A stretch of DNA of 12,259 bases from assembly GCA_903922535.1 (NCBI GenBank), contig CAIXUF010001112.1, positions 1 to 12,259 on the forward strand, given 5' to 3'. The notes under the pieces are model-generated. The model was not told the origin of the DNA and searched no databases. It was given only the letters and a program-made list of their open reading frames with translations. This DNA comes from Candidatus Hydrogenedentota bacterium. GTDB lineage: Bacteria; Hydrogenedentota; Hydrogenedentia; Hydrogenedentiales; CAITNO01. The translations under genes and the position numbers were made by a program. Shown piece by piece: positions 1 through 5,737 of the stretch. Positions within the stretch are counted from its first letter, which is position 1; every line of letters begins with the position of its first letter.

Positions 1-2
1 CC

Positions 3-167
3 AAAGACTATGTTGACGAACTTCGCGAGGGCGACTTCCGCAAGGGCGAGAGTTTCGGTTCTCCCTGGGAATGCTTCCATCCCGACAAGAACCACCGCCA
101 AAACCCCGTCTATCTCGCCAGCGTGACCGCGCCGTTGGACGCGTTCCAGAGAATGGCGGAACGGTAG
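3..167 (+). CDS. C-terminal end of an unrecognised protein (5' end outside window)
   Basis: An open frame runs in from the left edge and stops at TAG 165-167, giving 54 residues that end in TAPLDAFQRMAER. The composition is natural for a soluble protein (mixed charged and aromatic residues, for example SPWECFHPDKNHRQNP) and I see no membrane segment. I do not recognise the family from this tail, so no function is given. A second frame is also open across part of this stretch. This one is preferred because it stops just before a T-rich, palindrome-containing intergenic region, as expected for a gene end. The reading frame, and so the gene, depends on sequence outside the window. Confidence 0.5.
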   Translation, partial: KDYVDELREGDFRKGESFGSPWECFHPDKNHRQNPVYLASVTAPLDAFQRMAER

Positions 168-224
168 TCCTTTTGTGGCATGAGCCTCTTGCCCATGATC
201 CTGGCTTGTGACGAGAGCACCGAA

Positions 225-258
225 CACGGGCGAGACGCCCGTGCCGCGTTTCTTTTTG
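225..258 (+). terminator. Perfect palindrome with T-rich tail (terminator and/or dispersed repeat copy)
   Basis: The arms 225-232 (CACGGGCG) and 236-243 (CGCCCGTG) pair perfectly over 8 bp around an AGA loop. A short spacer (CCGCG) and a T-rich run at 249-258 follow. It lies 58 nt after the stop of the upstream gene, so it could end that transcript. The spacer between stem and T-run is longer than in a classic intrinsic terminator. From memory, palindromes of almost this sequence are scattered through intergenic DNA of planctomycete/verrucomicrobial-type genomes, so it may instead, or also, be a REP-like repeat copy. Confidence 0.5.
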
Positions 259-271
259 CCATGTTTCTCTT

Positions 272-300
272 TTGCCTTTGCCCGGCGCTTTCATTATCCT
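272..300 (+). promoter_or_regulatory. Possible sigma70-type promoter for galK
   Basis: TTGCCT (272-277) and TATCCT (295-300) are separated by 17 nt and each match 4 of 6 consensus bases. They sit about 40 nt before the galK start, downstream of the 225-243 palindrome. The match is weak and rests on position and spacing only. Confidence 0.25.
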
Positions 301-340
301 GTTGCCGGTACGTTAACCCAACCCCGAAGGAGATCCTGTC

Positions 341-1507
341 ATGTCCATAGCTGTCGCAGCCGTCACGGAAGCGTTTGAGAAGCGGTTTGGCGCCACGCCC
401 GAGGTGGTGGTGCGCGCGCCGGGTCGGGTGAACATCATCGGCGAACACACCGACTACAATCACGGATTCGTGCTGCCCATGGCCATAGAGCGGGAGACAG
501 CCATCGCCGGACGACGCCGCGACGACGGGCTGCTCTGCGCCCGTGCGGAAAACCTGGACCGGGACGTGACCGTACGTCTCGACGAGCGTGCGCGCAACGC
601 GGCCGAGCCCTGGATCGACTACATCATGGGCGTCGTTGACGAACTGTGCAAGGCGGGCAAGACGCCGGTGGGCGCGGACATTGTCATCCTGGGCGACGTG
701 CCGCTTGGTTGCGGCCTGAGCAGTTCGGCGGCGCTGGAAATGGCCGCGCTGTGCCTCTTCGAAGAACTCGGCGGGTTCAAGTTCGAGGGACCCGAGGCGG
801 CCCGGCTCGGCCAGCGTGTGGAGAACAACTTCCTCGGCCTCAAGAGCGGCATCATGGACCAGTTCATCTCGCGCTGCGGCAAGGCCGACCACGGCCTCTT
901 TCTCGACTGCCGCAGTTTTGCCTATGACCTGGTGCCGATCTCTTTCGATAACGCCCTGTTTGTGATCGCCAACACCAAGTGCGCGCGCGGGCTCACCGCA
1001 TCCAAGTACAACGAACGCGTGGCCGAATGCGGCGAGGCTGTCACTGCGCTGCGCGCCGGCACGGGCCGCGAGGGCACCCATCTGCGCGACTTCACCATCG
1101 AGGATTTGGAAGCCTGCCGCGCGGGCATGAACGATGTCGCATTCCGCCGCGCCCGCCACGTCATCACCGAGGACGCGCGCACGCAAAAGGCCTGCGAGGC
1201 GATGCGCGCCGGCGACAAGGTGACGCTGGGGGCGTTCATGACAGAGTCCGACATCAGCCTGCGCGACGACTACGAGGTGACCAGCCCCGAATTGAACGCG
1301 ATGGCGGACACGGCGCGGTCGCTGCCCGGCTGCCATGGCGCGCGCATGACCGGCGCGGGCTTCGGCGGATGTACCATCAACCTCGTGGACGCGGACAAGG
1401 CCGATGCGTTCTGCGCGGCGCTCATGGAAGGCTACACCAAGGCCACCGGGATTGTTGGTGAAGTGATTCTGTCACGGCCGGCGGACGGCGCGGGCAGAAT
1501 CGCCTGA
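341..1507 (+). CDS. galK: Galactokinase
   Basis: Phosphorylates alpha-D-galactose with ATP to galactose-1-phosphate, the first phosphorylation step of the Leloir pathway, in the cytoplasm. At 388 aa it has the usual family length. All three GHMP-kinase motifs are visible: the galactokinase signature PGRVNIIGEHTDYN at residues 27-40 with catalytic Arg29, the phosphate-binding loop GCGLSSSAA at 123-131, and TGAGFGGC at 337-344. The catalytic base is Asp173 in SGIMDQFIS. The ATG is set by a strong AAGGAG at 327-332, 8 nt upstream. It stands alone on the plus strand: no galT or galE is seen here, and it converges on glgC. A short overlapping frame starting at 180 runs into the galK start, but it has no ribosome site and is judged spurious. 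Family assignment is firm. Substrate preference for galactose over a related sugar is inferred from the signature. Confidence 0.97.
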   Translation: MSIAVAAVTEAFEKRFGATPEVVVRAPGRVNIIGEHTDYNHGFVLPMAIERETAIAGRRRDDGLLCARAENLDRDVTVRLDERARNAAEPWIDYIMGVVDELCKAGKTPVGADIVILGDVPLGCGLSSSAALEMAALCLFEELGGFKFEGPEAARLGQRVENNFLGLKSGIMDQFISRCGKADHGLFLDCRSFAYDLVPISFDNALFVIANTKCARGLTASKYNERVAECGEAVTALRAGTGREGTHLRDFTIEDLEACRAGMNDVAFRRARHVITEDARTQKACEAMRAGDKVTLGAFMTESDISLRDDYEVTSPELNAMADTARSLPGCHGARMTGAGFGGCTINLVDADKADAFCAALMEGYTKATGIVGEVILSRPADGAGRIA

Positions 1508-1548
1508 AGAAGAGCCGTGCAGGGCTGCTGCCCATTGGACAACAGCGT

Positions 1549-1614
1549 CGGTATGGACACTATGGACTTCACCTTATTGCAGACACGTCTATACCGTCCA
1601 TCTCGTCCATGCCG
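1549..1614. repeat. Imperfect inverted repeat built from GTCCAT/ATGGAC units
   Basis: The left arm 1549-1567 (CGGTATGGACACTATGGAC) and right arm 1596-1614 (GTCCATCTCGTCCATGCCG) pair over 16 of 19 positions, counting one G-U. A single 3-nt internal mismatch and a 28-nt loop remain. Each arm is itself a tandem of two 6-mers with 9-nt period. It lies between the convergent galK and glgC genes, where a bidirectional terminator is expected, but no T-run follows either arm. From memory, tandem GTCCAT-type repeats are common in intergenic DNA of some planctomycete/hydrogenedentes-like genomes. Confidence 0.7.
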
Positions 1615-1651
1615 CCTGCGCGTCAACTGAAGCGGACGGCCCCGTGTCCGG

Positions 1652-2896
1652 CTATTTCACCGGCACCGGTGCCGACAGCGGCTCCAGCAGGCGTTCGGCC
1701 GATTCCACGACCACCACGCCATTGTCGGTGATGCGGAAGCGTTTCGCGTCCTCTTCGAGGTCGTAGCCGATTACTGTGTCCTCGGGAAGGCACACGTTCT
1801 TCTCGATAATGGCCCGGCGTATCCGGCTGTGGCGGCCAACAACCGCGCCATGCATGATAATCGACTCCTGCACATGGGCATAGGAGTTCACACGCACCTC
1901 GGGGGACAGCACACACCGGTCCACTGTGCCGCCGCTGATGATGCAGCCGGGACTGACGATGGAGTCCACTGCGACGCCGAAACGGTTGCCAATCTCGGCA
2001 AACACAAATTTCGCCGGGGGCAGCGGCGGGACATGGGTGCGCATGGGCCAGGACTTGTCGTAAAGATTGAACTGCGGGTCCACCGACACCAGGTCCATGT
2101 TGGCCTCCCAGTAGCATTCCAGCGTGCCCACGTCGCGCCAGTACTGCGCCCGCTTCTTGTTCTCGTCCTGAAACTTGTAGGTGTAGACCGTCTTGTCGCG
2201 CACCAGCCGCGGGATGATGTCCTTGCCGAAGTCATGGCTGGACTGCGCCCGGTCCGCATCTTTGCGCACCGCCTCGCGCAGCACATCGGCATGGAAAACG
2301 TAGATGCCCATCGACGCCAGGGCGCGGCCCGGGTGGGTGGGCAGCGGCTTGGGATTGGCCGGCTTCTCCTCGAATCCCAAAACACGCCCGGATCGGTCCA
2401 CCTCAAACACGCCAAAGCGGCTTGCCTCGTGCAGCGGCACCTCAATCGCCGCGATGGTCAGATCCGCCTCGGTTTCGCGGTGCTGCTGGATCATTTTCTG
2501 GTAGTTCATCTTGTAGATATGGTCGCCCGACACGATGAGCACCTCGCGCGGGGCGGCCTGGTCCACAGAGTACAGGTTCTGATAGATGGCGTCGGCCGTG
2601 CCCAGATACCAGTGGCTGTTGATGCGCATCTGCGGCGGGATGATCTCGATGAACTCGCCCAGTTCGGTGTGCATGATGCTCCAGGCCGTCTGCACGTGCC
2701 GCGAAAGCGAGTTGGACTTGTACTGGGTGAGCACCAGAATGCGCCGCAGGCCGGAATTGATGCAGTTGGACAGGGTAAAGTCAATGATCCGGTAGATCCC
2801 CCCGAAGGGCACGGCCGGCTTGGCACGGTTCTTGGTCAGCGGGTACAGGCGCTCCCCGGCCCCTCCCGCCAGCAATATGGTCAGCACGTTCTCCAT
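1652..2896 (-). CDS. glgC: Glucose-1-phosphate adenylyltransferase (ADP-glucose pyrophosphorylase)
   Basis: Makes ADP-glucose and pyrophosphate from ATP and glucose-1-phosphate, the committed and usually allosterically controlled step of bacterial glycogen synthesis. The 414-aa product has the nucleotidyltransferase loop LLAGGAGERLYPLT (8-21), RAKPAVPFGG (24-33, Lys26 equivalent to E. coli Lys39), GTADAIYQN (99-107), the catalytic Asp125 in SGDHIYKMNY, FEEKP with Lys178 for the sugar phosphate, and a C-terminal left-handed beta-helix half. The frame stays open for 62 codons further upstream into the regulator gene. The start at 2896 is chosen because family homology begins there and AGGGAG lies 9 nt before it. 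It is 139 nt downstream of the Crp/Fnr-family gene on the same strand, so control by that regulator is possible but not shown. No glgA or glgB is in the window. Confidence 0.96.
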   Translation of the reverse strand: MENVLTILLAGGAGERLYPLTKNRAKPAVPFGGIYRIIDFTLSNCINSGLRRILVLTQYKSNSLSRHVQTAWSIMHTELGEFIEIIPPQMRINSHWYLGTADAIYQNLYSVDQAAPREVLIVSGDHIYKMNYQKMIQQHRETEADLTIAAIEVPLHEASRFGVFEVDRSGRVLGFEEKPANPKPLPTHPGRALASMGIYVFHADVLREAVRKDADRAQSSHDFGKDIIPRLVRDKTVYTYKFQDENKKRAQYWRDVGTLECYWEANMDLVSVDPQFNLYDKSWPMRTHVPPLPPAKFVFAEIGNRFGVAVDSIVSPGCIISGGTVDRCVLSPEVRVNSYAHVQESIIMHGAVVGRHSRIRRAIIEKNVCLPEDTVIGYDLEEDAKRFRITDNGVVVVESAERLLEPLSAPVPVK

Positions 2897-2917
2897 GGCA
2901 TTTATCTCCCTGCGGCC

Positions 2918-2939
2918 TGGGACAGCCTCAACCGTCCCA
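2918..2939 (-). promoter_or_regulatory. Small hairpin in the glgC leader
   Basis: TGGGAC (2918-2923) and GTCCCA (2934-2939) form a 6-bp stem with a 10-nt loop, about 20 nt before the glgC start and close to its ribosome site. It could modulate translation or transcript stability, but a stem this short may be chance in GC-rich DNA. No convincing -35/-10 pair was found in the 139-nt gap to the regulator gene. Confidence 0.25.
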
Positions 2940-3035
2940 ACCGCAAACCGGACACCGTGCAGTCCAACAAAATATGAGAACAGATCAGGATTCAGTGCAG
3001 CACCTGTTCCGCAATACGTCACCAACTTTCTTTCG

Positions 3036-3764
3036 TCAGCCGCCCTCCACCGTCTGACGAAGCGCCGCCATGTCAAGAACACGAACGCGTCGGTTCGCCA
3101 GTTCTATGACACCCTCCCCGCGAAGACTGTGCAGCACACCCGTCACCGTCTCCCGGGTCGCTCCAACAAGGTTCGCCACCTCCTGGTGGGTTATGTTTAG
3201 ACTGGTCACCCGACGCTGTCCCTCGCGTTTGGACAGCCTCAAAAGCGCAAAGGAAACCCTGCGCCTTACTGAATGAAACACCGTCTCGGCAAGGATTTGT
3301 TCCAGCTCCAGCACACGCTGGCTCAAACGCACGGCCACGGCATACGCCAGTTCCGCCTCCTCCCGGGCCGCACGCCGAAAATCATCCGTTCTCATCAGGC
3401 ACAGCGTGGACGGTTCGAGTGCCTCGGCATAGTCATTGCGCTTGGGCCGGTCGGCCATGCACTCATCCCCCAGCATGTCTCCCTGACCCAGGTGGCGGAA
3501 AGTCAGTTCACGGCCGTCACCGGACACCCGTGTGATGCGAATCCGGCCCTCGCGCACCCAATACACATAGTCGCACGGATCATCGGGAAAATAGACCACC
3601 TGACGGGCTTCATAGCTGCGATGATACACGTAAGACTCTATCTTGGCCAGCACGGGTCGGCTCATCGTCTTGAAGAAGGGCTCTTCGTCAAGCGGCAGAA
3701 TGATCTTCTTGGGCTTGGGCACCTGACTTACCTCACAGACCGTAGATTCCCTTTGCTCCCGCAT
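3036..3764 (-). CDS. Crp/Fnr-family transcriptional regulator
   Basis: A cytoplasmic DNA-binding sensor of the Crp/Fnr superfamily, 242 aa. Residues about 35-125 form the cyclic-nucleotide-binding-type beta-roll (YFPDDPCDYVYWVREGRIRI, then GQGDMLGDE). About 135-165 is the long dimerisation helix, and about 168-235 a winged helix. The helix-turn-helix at 192-213 contains GATRETVTGVL, whose RETV matches the Crp/Fnr recognition helix. The phosphate-binding cassette that is FGE...PRSA in E. coli CRP reads LGDE...KRNDYAEA here, so cAMP binding is doubtful. There is no N-terminal cysteine cluster, so an Fnr iron-sulphur sensor is unlikely. The ATG at 3764 has only a weak ribosome site. A GTG at 3722 (residue 15), preceded by GAGG, is a credible alternative start. 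It lies just upstream of glgC; its targets are unknown. Confidence 0.93.
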   Translation of the reverse strand: MREQRESTVCEVSQVPKPKKIILPLDEEPFFKTMSRPVLAKIESYVYHRSYEARQVVYFPDDPCDYVYWVREGRIRITRVSGDGRELTFRHLGQGDMLGDECMADRPKRNDYAEALEPSTLCLMRTDDFRRAAREEAELAYAVAVRLSQRVLELEQILAETVFHSVRRRVSFALLRLSKREGQRRVTSLNITHQEVANLVGATRETVTGVLHSLRGEGVIELANRRVRVLDMAALRQTVEGG

Positions 3765-4011
3765 CCCAAACAGAGACCAAAAAACGCATTATATAGAATA
3801 AAACAATTGCAAACATCCATATAACGACTGCCGTGTTTACAATTGGGTTGCGCAGAAAATGCCCGGTTCCGGATTGCCCGACCATGCCGTGAGATACAGG
3901 CACACCTCCGCAAACAGTACCTGGGTTGCCGTCAGACCGACACAGGGGATCTGTTTGTGGCGTATTGCGTTTTTGCGTGCCCGTTTCCGTTTTGTTTTGA
4001 TCGCAATCCAT
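3733..4011 (-). CDS. Possible small single-pass membrane protein
   Basis: A 92-codon frame from ATG 4011-4009, extendable to TTG at 4038 (101 aa). The N-terminal part (about 1-58) is polar and rich in T, G, N and Q. A strongly hydrophobic helix (TAVVIWMFAIVLFYIMRFL) follows near residues 62-80, then a short tail ending GAKGIYGL. That layout fits a C-terminally anchored membrane protein. Its last 32 nt overlap the start of the Crp/Fnr-family gene in another frame, as in coupled genes. A good extended -10 promoter lies upstream at 4098-4127. Against it: no clear ribosome site, no family recognised, and base composition more AT-rich than its neighbours. It may be a real accessory of the regulator or only a promoter-rich leader that happens to be open. 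Confidence 0.4.
   Translation of the reverse strand: MDCDQNKTETGTQKRNTPQTDPLCRSDGNPGTVCGGVPVSHGMVGQSGTGHFLRNPIVNTAVVIWMFAIVLFYIMRFLVSVWDAGAKGIYGL
3788..3793 (-). promoter_or_regulatory. Possible -10 box for the Crp/Fnr-family gene
   Basis: The minus strand reads TATAAT exactly at 3793-3788 in an AT-rich pocket, placing a start site near 3781, about 17 nt before the regulator ATG. No good -35 lies at 16-18 nt (the best at 17 nt is ATGTTT). The AT-rich stretch also encodes the hydrophobic helix of the overlapping small ORF, so the match may be coincidental. Confidence 0.3.
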
Positions 4012-4097
4012 AAGACCAGCCCAGTCTTGGGGCGTCAAGCGTCCAGTAACACGAAATACGCCAATCTTCTTCGCCTTTCAATGCCCAATGCGGCAAC

Positions 4098-4127
4098 ATT
4101 ATAGCACTAACAGGCACTTTTTGCCGA
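4098..4127 (-). promoter_or_regulatory. Extended -10 sigma70-type promoter reading toward the small ORF and regulator
   Basis: On the minus strand TGC-TATAAT gives a perfect -10 (4103-4098) with the TGn extension directly before it. TCGGCA (4127-4122) lies 18 nt upstream and matches 4 of 6 bases of the -35 consensus. Predicted initiation is near 4091, about 80 nt before the small ORF ATG and about 330 nt before the regulator start. It is the best promoter-like sequence in the window. Confidence 0.5.
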
Positions 4128-4497
4128 CATATTGACTTCGGCTCGAAGGGGAATAATCGGTCTGCGGCGGGCATGGAGAACGCTCCAAGTCGCATTGCCT
4201 AACAGGGAAACACTCCTCACAATTGGACATCATGGGCGCCCTCTGTTGGCCGGGGCAAAATCACATCCCAGAAACAGACGAATATTGCGGGTGCCTGATC
4301 TCCCATTCTGGCATGACCAACCTGGTGCCGGATCTGGTCAGCAATCTGCCGATCTGGACGGTCGGCAGTTTTGCCACCATCACGCGCGCGCAGGTCTCTT
4401 GGCGTGAATTGCGCTCTGATGAGAGGCCCCGACTCACCGCGCGTTGGAAGGGGCGGATCGTGCGCGTGCCGCGCGGGGCTTTGCCCCGCTGCCCAAG
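4128..4497. other. Intergenic stretch without a recognisable gene; holds hairpins
   Basis: No credible gene is seen on either strand; the open frames here look like random or shadow frames. Two structures stand out. At 4341-4374, CTGCCGA (4346-4352) pairs with TCGGCAG (4362-4368) around a 9-nt loop, with an outer GCAA/TTGC pairing, and TTTT follows on the plus strand. At 4473-4489, GCGGGGC pairs with GCCCCGC around TTT, just beyond the operon terminator. No tRNA cloverleaf or known riboswitch core was recognised. Confidence 0.45.
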
Positions 4498-4525
4498 AAA
4501 AAACGCGGGACTGGAAAGTCCCGCG
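4498..4525 (-). terminator. Intrinsic terminator of the V/A-ATPase operon
   Basis: Read on the minus strand, CGCGGGACT (4525-4517) pairs perfectly with AGTCCCGCG (4512-4504) over 9 bp around a 4-nt loop, followed at once by six T residues (4503-4498). It is a textbook rho-independent terminator, 62 nt after the stop of the PTS IIA gene. It marks that gene as the last member of the ATPase operon. A second GC hairpin at 4473-4489 lies just downstream and may back it up. Confidence 0.9.
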
Positions 4526-4587
4526 CTGCTTATTATGCACCTTCTGATCCGTGCCGTGGTGTCGGCCGCCTTGTCCGGCATGAGCGG

Positions 4588-5058
4588 TCAGCCGTTGTGC
4601 CCCTCGATCTTCTCGATGAGCCGGATGACTTCAGCGGGGGTTTTGGCGGCAAGAAAGGCCTTGCGGTTGCTTTCCTCGTTCATTACCCGCGCGATGGCGG
4701 CCATTGCGCGGATGTGCTCCTGGAAACTCTTGCGCGGGATCAGCAGCAGGACGATGATGGTCGCCGGTTCGCCGTCGATGGAGTCGAAGTTCACGCCTGC
4801 CGGGGCAATGCCCAGCGCGCCGATGATGGTGTCAACGCGGTCAGTGGAGCCGTGGGGCAGCGCCACGCCGTTCTCCATGCCTGTTCCGATGATCTTCTCA
4901 CGCTCGGCTATGGTCTCTATCGCATGGGCGCGCAGGGACATGGGCAAATCGCCAGCCTCGATGATCAGATCGACCAGTTCCTCAATGGCGTGCGCCTTGG
5001 ACTGGGACCGCACCTTCATCTTGACAACACTCTCGTGAATTATGTCACTCAGCGACAT
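4588..5058 (-). CDS. PTS EIIA type-2 (fructose/mannitol/PtsN-like) domain protein
   Basis: A stand-alone phosphotransferase IIA protein of 156 aa. In this family the protein takes a phosphate from HPr on one histidine. It then passes it to a sugar-specific IIB or, in PtsN-like proteins, acts as a regulator that binds targets. The active-site motif GVALPHG is intact with His69, and the fold is complete from LSDII at the start to the last helix AEVIRLIEKI. No IIB or IIC permease domain is attached or nearby, which favours a regulatory role. The ATG lies inside the end of the D-subunit gene (14-nt overlap) behind a strong GGAGGAGG, so translation is coupled. The operon terminator follows 62 nt after its stop. 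Whether it belongs to the PtsN branch or is a sugar IIA cannot be told from sequence inspection. Confidence 0.93.
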   Translation of the reverse strand: MSLSDIIHESVVKMKVRSQSKAHAIEELVDLIIEAGDLPMSLRAHAIETIAEREKIIGTGMENGVALPHGSTDRVDTIIGALGIAPAGVNFDSIDGEPATIIVLLLIPRKSFQEHIRAMAAIARVMNEESNRKAFLAAKTPAEVIRLIEKIEGHNG

Positions 5059-5707
5059 CGGCCACCTCCTCCTCTTTCGCGCGGGACTTCTTCTTCTTCA
5101 CGCGCTTGAGCCGGAACCGCTCCTCGCGCTCACGCTCCTCAAGCACGCTCTTTATAAAAGCAATTTCCTCGCGCAGGCGCGGAATGAGGTACTCTTCGAT
5201 CGCGTTGATGCGCCGTCCCAGCTTGCGGATCTCCTCGCCCAGCGTCGTCACCTGCAGCTCAAGCGGCGAGCATTCGAGCATCTGCTCAACCATCGCCTCG
5301 GCGGCGGCCGCCGCGTCAAACACGTGCGTGCTGTAGTCCACCCGGCTGATGCCCCGGTCCTGCGGCGCGCGTATCACGCCACCGTGCGTGACCGTACCCA
5401 GGCGCAAACCCCACAGCTTCTCGATCTGCACGGAAAGGGTCAGTGGGCGCTCGCCCGCCGCGGTGACGGATTCCACCTCGGCGGTCCCGCGCACGGCCCG
5501 CGCCATGGCCAGGGACGCGTTGGCCTCGCGCCCGCGCACCTGCAGCTCGCGCTGCTTGTCGCGCAGGAGCTTGGCGCGCCGGATAAGGTCCTTCAGCAGC
5601 GCCTCGCGCTTGCCGCGGAGGATGGTGAGCCCGTCGGAGGCCAGCTTGACCTGGCTCCGCCTGCTCAGCAGGTTCATCCGCGTCGGTGTTATGTTTTCAG
5701 CGCACAT
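5045..5707 (-). CDS. atpD: V/A-type ATPase subunit D (central rotor shaft)
   Basis: Forms the long antiparallel coiled coil that turns inside the A3B3 head and connects through F and C to the K ring. The 220-aa sequence has the family opening ITPTRMNLLSRRSQVKLA (6-23) and the conserved C-terminal helix RRINAIEEYLIPRLREEI (165-182), then the FRLKRVKKK end (199-207). A charged tail ends EEEVADVAE. The length is typical (about 200-220). The ATG at 5707 keeps the ITPTR motif a few residues from the start, as in homologues, although the ribosome site is weak. It begins 30 nt after the B gene, the widest gap in the operon, and its end overlaps the IIA gene. Confidence 0.96.
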   Translation of the reverse strand: MCAENITPTRMNLLSRRSQVKLASDGLTILRGKREALLKDLIRRAKLLRDKQRELQVRGREANASLAMARAVRGTAEVESVTAAGERPLTLSVQIEKLWGLRLGTVTHGGVIRAPQDRGISRVDYSTHVFDAAAAAEAMVEQMLECSPLELQVTTLGEEIRKLGRRINAIEEYLIPRLREEIAFIKSVLEEREREERFRLKRVKKKKSRAKEEEVADVAE

Positions 5708-5737
5708 TGCCGGACTTTCGGAAATGGTTCATGCGGT

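Noticed and set aside
180..350. 56-codon plus-strand frame from ATG 180 overlapping the galK start (possible leader peptide)
   Set aside because: No ribosome site before the ATG. It runs through the 225-243 palindrome, giving the HGRDARA phrase typical of translated repeats, and overlaps the galK ribosome site.
110..1336. Long minus-strand open frame (408 codons) opposite galK
   Set aside because: It is the antisense of a gene with all galactokinase motifs intact; its Ala/Arg/His-rich composition is what GC-rich codon bias creates on the opposite strand.
2897..3082. 62-codon upstream extension of glgC
   Set aside because: It overlaps the regulator gene, has no family resemblance, and a good ribosome site plus homology start mark 2896 as the start.
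4132..4159. TTGACT followed by an AT-rich box, a possible plus-strand promoter
   Set aside because: TTGACT is a good -35, but AATAAT lies only 14 nt away and TAATCG at 16 nt is a poor -10; no plus-strand gene follows.
4223..5038. Plus-strand 271-codon open frame across the intergenic region and the IIA gene
   Set aside because: Its second half is antisense to the IIA gene and it runs through the operon terminator; no ribosome site or family motif.
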